From NCBI GenBank assembly GCA_017462125.1, contig JAFTRQ010000089.1, positions 1 through 48,206 on the forward strand: a stretch of DNA of 48,206 nt. Direction: 5' to 3'. The notes below the pieces were generated by a model that saw nothing but the letters and a program-made list of their open reading frames with translations, did not search any database and was not told the DNA's origin. Both the position numbers and the translations under genes were made by a program. Source of the stretch: Clostridia bacterium (lineage in GTDB: Bacteria > Bacillota_A > Clostridia > Oscillospirales > CAG-272). Below are positions 8,734 through 17,328 of this stretch, one piece after another; positions within the stretch are counted from its first letter, which is position 1, and the number at the start of each line of letters is the position of its first letter.

Positions 8734-10707
8734 TTATCTTACTCTTTCTCCAAGAGGAGTATCCTTATCGAGGAACACGACTCTGACAGTCTCCTCGCCC
8801 GATGCGAGGATCATACCGTTGGACTCGATACCGCAAAGAGTTGCAGGCTTGAGATTTGCAACGACGATGATCTTCTTGCCGATCAGGTCCTCGGGCTGAT
8901 ACCACTTTGCGATACCCGAAACCACCTGTCTCTGCTCGTAGCCCAGATCTATCTTGAGCTTTAGCAGCTTCTTTGCCTTCGGCACCTTCTCGCACTCAAG
9001 GATCTTCGCAGTACGAAGCTCAACACCCATAAAGTCCTCGATACCGATAAGAGCGCAGCCCTCGGGCTTCTCGGGAATCTCCGCTGCCTTTGCAGCCGCC
9101 TCAGCTGCCGCCTTCTTTGCCTCCATCTCGGCTTCAAGCTCAGCGAGCATCTTTGCTTCATCGATTCTTGCGAACAGCACCTTGGAATCGCCAACCTCGC
9201 TGCCAACCTCTATACCGCCGAACTTGTCAGCAGTACCGATCGTGGTGTAGTTCACCTTGTCGGTTCCCAGCATTGCCAGGATAGACTCTGCGGTCTCGGG
9301 GATGAAGGGTGCCAGCATAACGGCGCCCCAACGAATCGCTTCAAGCAGATTGTAAAGAACCGTGCCAAGACGAGCCTTTTTGCCCTCGTCCTTCGCCAAG
9401 GTCCAGGGAGTTGTTTCATCAATATATTTATTGGCGCGGGACAGCATCTCGAAAATGCACTCGAGAGCATCCGCAACCTTAAATGCGTCCATATTCTTGA
9501 CAAGTCCTTCAAACGCTTTTACGCAAGCATCCTTCAGCTCGCCGTCAAGCTCCTCGACCTCGGAGGGGGATTGAACAACCTTATCGAAATACTTTTTCTG
9601 CATATCAAGCGTTCTCTTCACAAGGTTTCCGAGGTTATTTACAAGGTCGGTGTTGAATCTCTTGATAACGGTCTCGTATGTGATGCTTCCGTCGTTTGCG
9701 AAGGGCATTTCGGAAAGCGCGTAGTATCTGACACCGTCAATACCGAATCTCTCGGCAAGCTCATCGGCATAGATCACGTTGCCGCGGGACTTGGACATCT
9801 TGTCCGCGCCGAAGTTGAACCAGGGGTGAGCGAATACCTTTTTAGGGAGTGGCAGATCAAGTGCCATCAAGAAGATTGGTAAGTAGATGGTATGGAAACG
9901 GATAATATCCTTACCGATGACGTGAACGTCAGCAGGCCACAGCTTCTTGAATTTATCGCATTGGTCCTCGTAGTTCTTATCGGGATCGTAACCGATAGCG
10001 GTGATATAGTTTATCAGGGCATCGAGCCAAACGTAGATAACATGCTTTGAGTCGCCCTCCACGGGAATACCCCAAGAGAAAGATGTTCTCGAAACGCAAA
10101 GGTCCTGAAGACCTCCCTCTACCTTAAGGAAGTTGTTGACTATTTCCTTCTTTCTCGACTCGGGCTGAACGAAATCGGGATGCGACTCAATGTGCGCCAT
10201 CAAACGGTCGGCGTATTTCTTCATATTGAAGAAATATGTCTCCTCCTCTGCCTTCTGCACCGGTCTGCCACAGTCGGGGCATTTGCCGTCAACCGCCTGC
10301 GTTTCTGTAAAGAAGGACTCACAGGGCACACAATACCAACCCTCGTATTTACCCTTGTAAATATCACCCTGCTTCAAAAATCTGGCAAATATCTTTTTTA
10401 CAGCCGCCTCGTGGTAGTCGTCGGTGGTGCGGATGAAATGATCGTAATTCACGTTCATCTTATCCCACAGATCCTTGATCTCGCCTGCCACGTTATCAAC
10501 GTATGCCTTGGGGGTGATACCTGCATCCTTTGCAAGATCCTCGATCTTCTGACCGTGCTCGTCGGTACCCGTGCACATAAATACGTCGAAGCCCATCTGT
10601 CTCTTGTAACGCGCCATAGCGTCGGTCATGATCGCCTCATAGGTGTTACCGAAGTGAGGCTTCTTGGATGCATAGGCTATCGCCGTTGTGATGTAATACT
10701 TTTCCAT
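8734..10707 (-). CDS. metG: Methionyl-tRNA synthetase
   Basis: This 657-residue cytoplasmic enzyme charges tRNA-Met. It shows the class I HIGH-type motif as PHFGN (17-21), KMSKS at 303-307, a zinc knuckle with CVPC (126-129) and CPDC (143-146), and an anticodon-binding helical region. An Ala/Glu-rich linker follows at about 525-555, then a C-terminal EMAP/Trbp-like tRNA-binding domain (IGIEDFMGVELRTAKIL onward), which favours dimerisation. It follows nagA by 39 bases with a small hairpin in the gap, so it is probably the second gene of a nagA-metG transcript; this pairing is not one I recognise as common. The AGGG site before the ATG is weak but well placed. Confidence 0.97.
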   Translation of the reverse strand: MEKYYITTAIAYASKKPHFGNTYEAIMTDAMARYKRQMGFDVFMCTGTDEHGQKIEDLAKDAGITPKAYVDNVAGEIKDLWDKMNVNYDHFIRTTDDYHEAAVKKIFARFLKQGDIYKGKYEGWYCVPCESFFTETQAVDGKCPDCGRPVQKAEEETYFFNMKKYADRLMAHIESHPDFVQPESRKKEIVNNFLKVEGGLQDLCVSRTSFSWGIPVEGDSKHVIYVWLDALINYITAIGYDPDKNYEDQCDKFKKLWPADVHVIGKDIIRFHTIYLPIFLMALDLPLPKKVFAHPWFNFGADKMSKSRGNVIYADELAERFGIDGVRYYALSEMPFANDGSITYETVIKRFNTDLVNNLGNLVKRTLDMQKKYFDKVVQSPSEVEELDGELKDACVKAFEGLVKNMDAFKVADALECIFEMLSRANKYIDETTPWTLAKDEGKKARLGTVLYNLLEAIRWGAVMLAPFIPETAESILAMLGTDKVNYTTIGTADKFGGIEVGSEVGDSKVLFARIDEAKMLAELEAEMEAKKAAAEAAAKAAEIPEKPEGCALIGIEDFMGVELRTAKILECEKVPKAKKLLKLKIDLGYEQRQVVSGIAKWYQPEDLIGKKIIVVANLKPATLCGIESNGMILASGEETVRVVFLDKDTPLGERVR

Positions 10708-10720
10708 TGTTTTTACCCTA

Positions 10721-10740
10721 CACCTGCGAATGGGCAGGTG
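10721..10740. repeat. Small hairpin between nagA and metG
   Basis: CACCTGC (10721-10727) pairs with GCAGGTG (10734-10740). No U-run follows on the minus strand, so it is unlikely to terminate; it sits just upstream of the metG ribosome binding site and could influence its translation. Confidence 0.5.
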
Positions 10741-10746
10741 CCTTTC

Positions 10747-11877
10747 TTATATTTTCTCGCCCTTGAAGATGACTTCTCGGACATTGTATTCGTTGTCAAG
10801 CACAAGCATATTTGCTTGCTTGCCCACCTCAAGTGAGCCCACGGAATCATAAATTCCGATCATTTTTGCGGGAGCTGCCGTTGCGTGATAAACTGCCTCG
10901 GCAAAGCTGATGCCCGTAAACTGCGCAAGGTTCTTCACACCGTCGATCAACGACAGCGTACTGCCCGCGATAGCTCCCTCATGCGTTCTTGCTTTTCCGT
11001 CCCTCACGGTTACGGGAAGACCCGCGATGCTGTATTCGCCATCTGCCATACCCGTCGCCTCCATAGAGTCGGTAATCAGCACAAGCTTATCCTTTTTCAT
11101 CATATACGCAAGCTTCACAGCCTCGGGAGACACGTGGAAGCCGTCCACGATCAACTCACAATAAACGTCGGGATTCACAAGTCCCGCGCCAACCGCACCG
11201 CCGTCTCTGTGGTGGAAGGGTGACATCGCGTTATATGTATGCGTCAGCGATCTTGCGCCATTCTCAAACGCCGTCTGCGCCTCGGCAAAGGTTGCGTCAG
11301 TATGCGCAAGGCCTAAGGTCGCGCCGTTTTGGATGGCAGCCTTGGTAAATTCGCCGTTTTTGTCAAGCTCGAGCGCCGCGCTGACGTGAACCTGCCCCAC
11401 CGTCCGCATCGCACCGATCAGACCGGCAAGCTCTGCACCGTCAAGAGGTGCAAGCAAGGCTTCGGCATGCGCGCCTCGTCTCTTTGCGTTGAGGTATCTG
11501 CCTTCAAGATGCACGCCGAGGAAATTGCAGGCTCCCTGTCCTTGTGCTTCCGCGATTCTGTCGATCGCTCCGTAAAGCTCATCGAGGGGCGCTGACGCCA
11601 AGGTAGGCATCACACCCGTCACACCGCTTTTCAGATAGGATTGTGACATTTTTACAAGCATCTCACCGTTTGCGCTGACAAAATCTCCGCCTGCGCGTCC
11701 GTGGGTATGCAGATCGATCAGACCGGGAACAAGATATGCACCCTCAAGATCAACAATCCGAGTATCCTCGCAGATTTCACCGGCTGCAATCAATCCGCCG
11801 TCGGTCAAAAGCTCACCCAAAACAAAGGCTTTCTTTTGAGCAATGTAAATATTGGCGTTTTTATAAAGAATCTTCAT
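10747..11877 (-). CDS. nagA: N-acetylglucosamine-6-phosphate deacetylase
   Basis: This 376-residue amidohydrolase removes acetate from GlcNAc-6-phosphate in amino-sugar catabolism and cell-wall recycling. The metal-site motif DLHTHGRAGGDF is at 56-67, followed by HLEGRYLN (metal-bridging Glu), LAHTDATF and LTHTYNAM (His ligands or substrate contacts) and ITDSMEATG with the catalytic Asp. Length is normal for the family. An AGGGAGG site seven bases upstream fixes the ATG. No nagB or transporter lies beside it in this window. Confidence 0.96.
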   Translation of the reverse strand: MKILYKNANIYIAQKKAFVLGELLTDGGLIAAGEICEDTRIVDLEGAYLVPGLIDLHTHGRAGGDFVSANGEMLVKMSQSYLKSGVTGVMPTLASAPLDELYGAIDRIAEAQGQGACNFLGVHLEGRYLNAKRRGAHAEALLAPLDGAELAGLIGAMRTVGQVHVSAALELDKNGEFTKAAIQNGATLGLAHTDATFAEAQTAFENGARSLTHTYNAMSPFHHRDGGAVGAGLVNPDVYCELIVDGFHVSPEAVKLAYMMKKDKLVLITDSMEATGMADGEYSIAGLPVTVRDGKARTHEGAIAGSTLSLIDGVKNLAQFTGISFAEAVYHATAAPAKMIGIYDSVGSLEVGKQANMLVLDNEYNVREVIFKGEKI

Positions 11878-11918
11878 GAAAAAGCCTCCCTTCGGGCATA
11901 TTTCTCCATTATTATATT

Positions 11919-11947
11919 ATTATAACAAATTTTTCCGCACTTTACAA
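11919..11947 (-). promoter_or_regulatory. Promoter of nagA-metG
   Basis: On the minus strand TTGTAA (11942-11947) and TATAAT (11919-11924) lie 17 bases apart, with a second overlapping TATAAT at 11911-11916. It gives a leader of about 35 bases. Confidence 0.75.
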
Positions 11948-12115
11948 GAGGGGTGAGGGAAATTTTTCGGCTTTTTCCGAAAAAGCTTACAAAACGTGAA
12001 AAAGCGCCCGTTTTCCGTCTCGTTGGATGCAGAAGCGAGCGCCCTGCGACCGCCTTGGCGCAAAATGCAATAATTGCCATATATTACCGTCATTCCCATT
12101 ATTTAGGCGGTAAAT

Positions 12116-12154
12116 GTTATTTTTTTATCACAATAAACAGTTATTTTTTTGTCA
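12116..12154 (+). promoter_or_regulatory. Direct-repeat pair, candidate activator site
   Basis: GTTATTTTTTTATCA (12116-12130) and GTTATTTTTTTGTCA (12140-12154) match at 14 of 15 positions and start 24 bases apart. They end about 80 bases before the -35 box of the microcompartment promoter. Direct repeats at this distance fit an activator such as an AraC-type protein, but the regulator is not in the window. Confidence 0.45.
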
Positions 12155-12234
12155 GTGGCATTTTTCTATAAAAATTGCAAAAAAATTCACCTTTAATTTC
12201 GTACACTATTTTGCACCTATTTTAACCAAACCCC

Positions 12235-12263
12235 TTGCAATTTTGCAATTAATTTGCTATAAT
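12235..12263 (+). promoter_or_regulatory. Promoter of the microcompartment operon
   Basis: TTGCAA (12235-12240) and TATAAT (12258-12263) are 17 bases apart. The -35 is part of an exact tandem TTGCAATT repeat (12235-12242 and 12243-12250). It is the only strong promoter I find before the acetate kinase gene. Confidence 0.8.
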
Positions 12264-12396
12264 ATTTATTGAAGAGCGATTTTTGCCGCCCCTTCTGCGG
12301 ATTCGGCAAATGTCACAAATTTATCAACCAAATCTAATATATATGCTCCGCAAAAAACACATCGGCGAAGCGTAAGGAAAGGAATGGTCTAAACTT

Positions 12397-13587
12397 ATGA
12401 AAATTCTGGTCATCAACGCCGGAAGCAGTTCTCTTAAGTATCAGCTTTTTGATATGGAGAACGGACAGGTTTTGGCTAAGGGTCTGTGCGAAAAGATCGG
12501 ACTTTCCGGTGCAATCACACACAAGCGCCCCGGCAAGGAAAACTACGAAGCAGATTACCCCATGCCCACTCACAATGAAGCAATCGCCCTCGTGCTTAAG
12601 CTTCTCACCGACCCCGAGCTCGGCGTTATCGCAAGCGTGGATGAAATCAGCGCAGTCGGCCACAGATTCGCACACGGCGGCAAGCTGACAAAGTCCTGCC
12701 TCCTCGGAGAGGAAGAAATTAAGTACATCGAGTCCATCATCCCCATCAACCCCCTCCACGGTCCTCCCGCACTTAAGGGTGTTGCCGCTTGTAAGGCATT
12801 GATGGCTGATACTCCTCACGTCGGCGTATTCGACACCTCCTTCTATTCCGGCTTTGAAAAGAAAGCTTATATTTACGCGCTTCCCTACGAGTGGTATGAG
12901 AAGTATGGCGTCCGCCGCTACGGCTTCCACGGAACCTCGCACCGTTACGTTTCGGCAAAGGCTTGTGAATTCCTCGGCCTTGATTATAACAAGACTAAGA
13001 TCGTCTCCTGCCACATCGGCTCGGGCTCCTCTATAACCGCGGTTGAAAACGGTAAGGCTGTTGACACATCCCTCGGCTTCACTCCTCAGGAGGGTCTGCC
13101 TATGGGTACAAGATGCGGATCCATCGACCCCTCTATCGTTCCCTACATCATCGAGCAGACAGGTATGACTGCCGCCGAGGTCAACGATATTATGAATAAG
13201 AAGTCCGGTCTCCTCGGTGTCTCCGGTGTTTCCAACGACGCGCGCGACGTTTGGGCAGCCGCAGCAGATGGCAACGAAAGAGCAGCTCTTGCTATGCAGC
13301 TTCTCGTTCACAACGCAAAGAAGATCATCGGCTCCTACGTAGCAGAGATGAACGGCGTTGACGTGCTGATCTTCACCGCAGGTCTTGGCGAGAACGACGC
13401 AAAGAGCCGTCAGCTCATCGCAGACAATATGGAATTCTTCGGCATTAAGATCGACAGAGACGCAAACTTCGCAGTTCGCGGCAACAACGCTGTAATCAGC
13501 ACCCCCGATTCCAAGGTCAAGGTAGTGGTCATCCCCACCGACGAGGAATATATGATCGCCTCCGATACCTACGATCTGGTTAAATAA
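12397..13587 (+). CDS. ackA: Acetate/propionate kinase
   Basis: This 396-residue kinase converts acyl phosphate plus ADP to acid plus ATP, and here is the energy-yielding last step after PduL. Motifs are NAGSSSLKY at 7-15, YGFHGTSHRY, HIGSGSSI, TRCGSIDPSI and FTAGLGEND, all typical of the acetokinase family; length is standard. It is the first gene of the microcompartment operon and shows no encapsulation helix, so it may act in the cytosol. The AAGGAAAGG site lies about 14 bases from the ATG, longer than usual. In sequence alone acetate and propionate kinases cannot be separated; context favours propionyl phosphate. Confidence 0.96.
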   Translation: MKILVINAGSSSLKYQLFDMENGQVLAKGLCEKIGLSGAITHKRPGKENYEADYPMPTHNEAIALVLKLLTDPELGVIASVDEISAVGHRFAHGGKLTKSCLLGEEEIKYIESIIPINPLHGPPALKGVAACKALMADTPHVGVFDTSFYSGFEKKAYIYALPYEWYEKYGVRRYGFHGTSHRYVSAKACEFLGLDYNKTKIVSCHIGSGSSITAVENGKAVDTSLGFTPQEGLPMGTRCGSIDPSIVPYIIEQTGMTAAEVNDIMNKKSGLLGVSGVSNDARDVWAAAADGNERAALAMQLLVHNAKKIIGSYVAEMNGVDVLIFTAGLGENDAKSRQLIADNMEFFGIKIDRDANFAVRGNNAVISTPDSKVKVVVIPTDEEYMIASDTYDLVK

Positions 13588-13632
13588 GTAAACAATTAAA
13601 TTGTAATAAATTTTTGAAAGGATACTTGAAAA

Positions 13633-14457
13633 ATGGCACAATCATCTTTCGAAATCAAAAAGGAAATCTGCGACATCGGTAAAAGAATTTACGATCACGG
13701 TTTCGTAGCAGCAAACGACGGTAACATCTCCGTTAAGGTAGGCCCCAACGAATACTACTGCACTCCTACAGGCGTTTCCAAGGGCTTTATGACCCCCGAT
13801 ATGATCATCAAGATCGACGGTCAGGGTAACAAGGTTGACGGTAAGCTTAACCCCTCCTCCGAGATCAAGATGCACATGAGAGTTTATCAGGAGCGTCCCG
13901 ACGCTAACGCTGTCGTTCACGCTCATCCCCCCGTTGCAACCGCTTTCACAGTTGCAGGCGTAGAGCTTGATCAGTACATCCTCCCCGAGGCTATTCTGAC
14001 CATCGGTCACGTTCCTACCTGTGACTACGGTATGCCCTCCACCATGGAGATCCCCGAGTCCCTTATGCCCTACATCCAGAAGCACGACGCATTCCTTCTG
14101 AAGAACCACGGTGCTCTTACCGTTGGTAACACCCTTCAGAGAGCTTGCTTCACTATGGAAGAGGTAGAGTTCAACGCAAAGATCAACCTTTACGCTCGTC
14201 AGATCGGCGTTGGTAAGGATGCTCACATCGAAGAGATCTCCTGCTACGAGCTCGAAAGACTTATGGAGCTCCGCAAGAAGTTCAATCTCCCCGGCAAGCA
14301 TCCCGGATGCAAGAGCTGTCCCAACAACGGCACTGCAAACTGCAAGTGCAAGGACAACGCAGGTAACTGCTCCTGCGGTAGCCACGCTCCCGCAGCTGAA
14401 GGCGACGCTCTCGTTGCAGAGATCACAAAGAAGGTTCTCGCAGCTCTCGGCAAGTAA
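13633..14457 (+). CDS. Class II sugar-phosphate aldolase (fuculose/rhamnulose type) with C-terminal encapsulation tail
   Basis: This 274-residue zinc aldolase should split L-fuculose- or L-rhamnulose-1-phosphate to dihydroxyacetone phosphate and lactaldehyde. It shows GNISVK (29-34), the catalytic Glu region SSEIKMH, zinc ligands in VVHAHPP and a further His in KNHGAL. The catalytic domain ends near residue 221. It is followed by a linker with six cysteines (226, 229, 237, 239, 246, 248) and then an amphipathic helix (257-274, ALVAEITKKVLAALGK), a typical C-terminal encapsulation peptide. The gene places sugar cleavage inside the organelle, as in the fucose/rhamnose glycyl-radical microcompartments of Lachnospiraceae relatives. 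Upstream isomerase and kinase genes are not in the window. The Cys-rich linker is unusual. Confidence 0.92.
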   Translation: MAQSSFEIKKEICDIGKRIYDHGFVAANDGNISVKVGPNEYYCTPTGVSKGFMTPDMIIKIDGQGNKVDGKLNPSSEIKMHMRVYQERPDANAVVHAHPPVATAFTVAGVELDQYILPEAILTIGHVPTCDYGMPSTMEIPESLMPYIQKHDAFLLKNHGALTVGNTLQRACFTMEEVEFNAKINLYARQIGVGKDAHIEEISCYELERLMELRKKFNLPGKHPGCKSCPNNGTANCKCKDNAGNCSCGSHAPAAEGDALVAEITKKVLAALGK

Positions 14458-14600
14458 TTTTTGAGACGAATCTCTACATATTAAGATAGATATATTCCAA
14501 AAATCCAATTTACCGAGAATAAAGCGCCCTCGGAAAAGCGTTCAAAAAGGAATAACGCCTTGTTGAAGCTTTTTGAAGGCAGAAAGGAGAACGAATCAAA

Positions 14601-16064
14601 ATGGCAATCAATCTGACAGAGGCACAGATCAACGCTATCGTTGCGAAGGTCGTGTCCGAGTTTAAATCCCCTGCCGCAGCTCCCGCAGCCGCAGCAAAGG
14701 ATTGGGATGCCACCCAATACAAGGGACGTAAGTTGATCGGCGTTTACGCAACGATGGAAGAAGCCATCGAGGTTGCAAACGCAGGCTACAAGGCTGTTCG
14801 TTCTATGAGTGTGGCAGACAGAGAAAAGATTATTACGGCAATCAGAAATCTCTGCAGAGCAGAAGCTCCCATTATGGCAGAGATCGGTGTTGCCGAAACC
14901 AAGATGGGTCGCGTTGACCACAAGACTGCAAAGCACAATCTCGTGGCTGACAAAACCCCCGGCACAGAGGATATTATCGAGGAAGCAAGAACCGGCGACA
15001 ACGGTCTTACACTGACCGAAATGGCTCCCTTCGGAGTCGTCGGCGCGATCACTCCCTCCACCAACCCCTCCGAGACCGTTATTTGCAACAGTATCGGTAT
15101 GATCGCCGCAGGCAACGGTGTTGTATTCAACCCCCACCCCGGTGCGATCGCAACCTCTAACTACGCAGTTGACCTTGTTAACAGAGCAGTTCACAGCGCA
15201 GGAGGTCCCGAGGTACTCGTTGCGAGCGTGATCAAGCCGACGCTTGACACCGCTAACGTTATGTACAAGCATCCCTCCATCAAGCTCCTCGTTTGTACGG
15301 GTGGCCCCGGAGTGGTGAAGGCCGTCCTCTCCTCCGGTAAGAAGGCGATCGGCGCGGGCGCGGGTAACCCCCCCGTTATCGTTGACGATACCGCGGATAT
15401 CGATAAGGCGGCTAAGGATATCATCGACGGATGTACCTTCGATAACAACCTCCCCTGCATCGCAGAGAAGGAAGTCTTCGTATTCGAAAACGTTGCGGAC
15501 AGACTGATCGCAGGTATGCAGAAAAACGGCTGTATCCTCCTGACCCGAGCTCAGGCAGACGAGCTTGCAAAGGTAGTTCTCGTTGAGAAGACAGGCAAGG
15601 ACGGCAAGGTACACAAGATCGTTAACCGTGACTGTGTAGGCCGTGACTGCCGCGTGATCCTCGAGAAGATCGGCATCAAGGTCGGTCCCGAGATCCGTTG
15701 CGCAATTGCAGAGGTTCCCTTCGAGCACGACTTCGTTCAGGAAGAGCTTATGATGCCTATCCTCGGAATCGTTCGCGTTAAGGACATCGATCAGGCTATC
15801 GATCTGGCAGTAAAGGCTGAGCACGGCAACCGCCATACCGCTCATATGCACTCCAAGAACATCGATAACCTTACAGCCTTCGCAAGAGCTGTTGAGACCA
15901 CAATCTTCGTCAAGAACGCTCCCTCTTACGCGGGAATCGGCTTTGGCGGTGAGGGTCACACCACCTTTACCATCGCAGGTCCTACCGGCGAGGGTATCAC
16001 AAGTGCAAGAAGCTTTACAAGAAAGCGCCGTTGCGTAATGGTGGACAGCTTCCGCATTATCTAA
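14601..16064 (+). CDS. CoA-acylating propionaldehyde dehydrogenase, PduP-like
   Basis: This 487-residue enzyme oxidises propionaldehyde to propionyl-CoA with NAD+ inside the microcompartment. The N-terminal amphipathic helix (INLTEAQINAIVAKVVSEF, about 3-21) is a classic encapsulation peptide, joined by an Ala/Pro linker (24-33). The catalytic domain has TPSTNPSE, GGPGVVK and GAGNPPV, with catalytic Cys286 in NLPCIAEK. It regenerates NADH that the alcohol dehydrogenase re-oxidises, and hands the acyl-CoA to PduL. An AGAAAGGAG site precedes the ATG. The 140-base gap after the aldolase gene has no strong promoter. Confidence 0.95.
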   Translation: MAINLTEAQINAIVAKVVSEFKSPAAAPAAAAKDWDATQYKGRKLIGVYATMEEAIEVANAGYKAVRSMSVADREKIITAIRNLCRAEAPIMAEIGVAETKMGRVDHKTAKHNLVADKTPGTEDIIEEARTGDNGLTLTEMAPFGVVGAITPSTNPSETVICNSIGMIAAGNGVVFNPHPGAIATSNYAVDLVNRAVHSAGGPEVLVASVIKPTLDTANVMYKHPSIKLLVCTGGPGVVKAVLSSGKKAIGAGAGNPPVIVDDTADIDKAAKDIIDGCTFDNNLPCIAEKEVFVFENVADRLIAGMQKNGCILLTRAQADELAKVVLVEKTGKDGKVHKIVNRDCVGRDCRVILEKIGIKVGPEIRCAIAEVPFEHDFVQEELMMPILGIVRVKDIDQAIDLAVKAEHGNRHTAHMHSKNIDNLTAFARAVETTIFVKNAPSYAGIGFGGEGHTTFTIAGPTGEGITSARSFTRKRRCVMVDSFRII

Positions 16065-16091
16065 AAGAATCTACGAAAGGATATACATAGA

Positions 16092-17312
16092 ATGGATATC
16101 ACAGCTTCCCAGATCGAAAGCATCGTTCGCTCCGTGATCAGCTCTATGGGTCAGGGCTCCGCAAAGACTGCAGGTCCTATCCCCACAACAGCTCACGTTG
16201 CAATGCTTACCGGTCCCAAGAAAATCGAAGTACAGGAGATCCCGATTCCCGCACTTGGCGACGACGATATTCTCGTCAGAGTTGAAGGTGCAGGCATCTG
16301 CGGAACCGACGTACACGAATGGAAACAGGATCCCTTCGGTCTCATTCCCGTAATTCTCGGCCACGAGGGTACAGGTGAGGTCGTTGCGGTCGGTAAAAAC
16401 GTAAAGACAGACACCGCGGGCAAGCCCCTTGGAGTTGGCGACAAGATCGTTACCTCCGTTATCAGCTGTGGCGATTGCTACGCGTGCCGTATGGTTCCCG
16501 GAAGAACCAATCTTTGTGACAATCAGGGCGTTTTCGGTCTGATCGGTGACAAGAGAGGTACCGCTGAGGGCAACCGCGTTAACGGTTGGTTCGCTGATTA
16601 CATGGTAATCAAGGGCGGCTACGGTGTAACCTACTTCCAGGTCAACGAGCTTGACCTCAAGCAGAGAATGATCCTTGAGCTTGCGTGCGTTTGCGTACAC
16701 GCTCTCGAGAGAGGTCAGAAGACCGGTCTTCTCAACTTCGGCTCCAAGGTTCTCGTTCAGGGCTGCGGCCCCGTTGGTCTCGTAATGATCACGGTTCTTC
16801 GCGCGGCAGGTATCAACCACATCATCGCGGTTGACGGCAACGAGGACAGACTGAAGGTTGCAGAAAAGATGGGAGCAAAGACCACCATCTGCTTCCGTCG
16901 TCCCGATGAGGACACACTTGATAAGAGAGTTGCAAAGGTCAAGGCTGTTGCTAACAACGTAGGCGTTGACTTCGCATATCAGTGCACCGGTGCTCCCGTA
17001 GCGGCAGCCGACATCTACAGCTACATCCGTCGCGGCGGCGGCATGTGCGAAATGGGCTTCTTCGTCAACAACGGCGAGTATCAGGTTAACCCCCACTTCG
17101 CAATGTGTAACAAGGAGATCGATATCGTCGGCTCCTGGGACTACAGCGCAGAGGATTATCCCAAGACCGTGGCATTCCTGAAGCAGTGCCGCGAAATGAA
17201 CATTCCGATCGAGGATCTTATTACTCACTCCTTCCCTCTCGACAAGATGAACGAGGCTATGGAAACAAACGTAGCACAGAAGGGTATCAAGATCTGCTAT
17301 ATCAACGACTGA
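16092..17312 (+). CDS. Zinc-dependent alcohol dehydrogenase (MDR family) with encapsulation helix
   Basis: This 406-residue medium-chain dehydrogenase would reduce propionaldehyde to propanol and recycle NAD+ within the organelle. The N-terminal helix (ITASQIESIVRSVISSM, 3-19) is an encapsulation peptide like those of the aldehyde dehydrogenase and PduL. The catalytic zinc region is GICGTDVHEW with GHEGTGEVVAVG; the structural zinc loop has Cys residues in CGDCYACRMVPGRTNLC; and the nucleotide fold shows VLVQGCGPVGLV followed by an acidic residue (VDGNEDR), favouring NAD+. It replaces the iron-type PduQ of enterobacterial Pdu organelles. Its stop is 16 bases before the first shell gene. Confidence 0.93.
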   Translation: MDITASQIESIVRSVISSMGQGSAKTAGPIPTTAHVAMLTGPKKIEVQEIPIPALGDDDILVRVEGAGICGTDVHEWKQDPFGLIPVILGHEGTGEVVAVGKNVKTDTAGKPLGVGDKIVTSVISCGDCYACRMVPGRTNLCDNQGVFGLIGDKRGTAEGNRVNGWFADYMVIKGGYGVTYFQVNELDLKQRMILELACVCVHALERGQKTGLLNFGSKVLVQGCGPVGLVMITVLRAAGINHIIAVDGNEDRLKVAEKMGAKTTICFRRPDEDTLDKRVAKVKAVANNVGVDFAYQCTGAPVAAADIYSYIRRGGGMCEMGFFVNNGEYQVNPHFAMCNKEIDIVGSWDYSAEDYPKTVAFLKQCREMNIPIEDLITHSFPLDKMNEAMETNVAQKGIKICYIND

Positions 17313-17328
17313 TTAAGAGGTCACTGTT

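Larger units (their letters stand above)
11878..12396. other. Divergent regulatory region between nagA and the microcompartment operon
   Basis: About 520 bases without a credible gene. It holds the leftward nagA promoter, a small TTTTCGG/CCGAAAA hairpin near 11963-11980, a pair of direct repeats at 12116-12154, and the rightward operon promoter at 12235-12263. The leader of about 125 bases contains a TTTGCCG/CGGCAAA stem (about 12281-12311). The GC-richer stretch around 12000-12060 has no feature I recognise. Confidence 0.7.

Noticed and set aside
12115..12133. Rex (NADH sensor) operator upstream of the microcompartment operon
   Set aside because: A TGTTAT...ATCACAA word faintly resembles the TTGTTAA/TTAACAA form but the spacing and bases do not match well; the direct-repeat reading explains it better.
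12334..13641. Long open frame antisense to acetate kinase, with similar ones antisense to the aldolase, aldehyde dehydrogenase, alcohol dehydrogenase, PduS-like and dehydratase genes
   Set aside because: The sense genes are certain from motifs. The antisense frames lack ribosome binding sites and known motifs and are explained by the strong codon bias of the operon.
14460..14600. Further copy of the long hairpin family between the aldolase and aldehyde dehydrogenase genes
   Set aside because: The TTGAAGCTTTTTGAAGG word is similar to the side arm, but the adjacent stem is only about five base pairs; kept out of the family.
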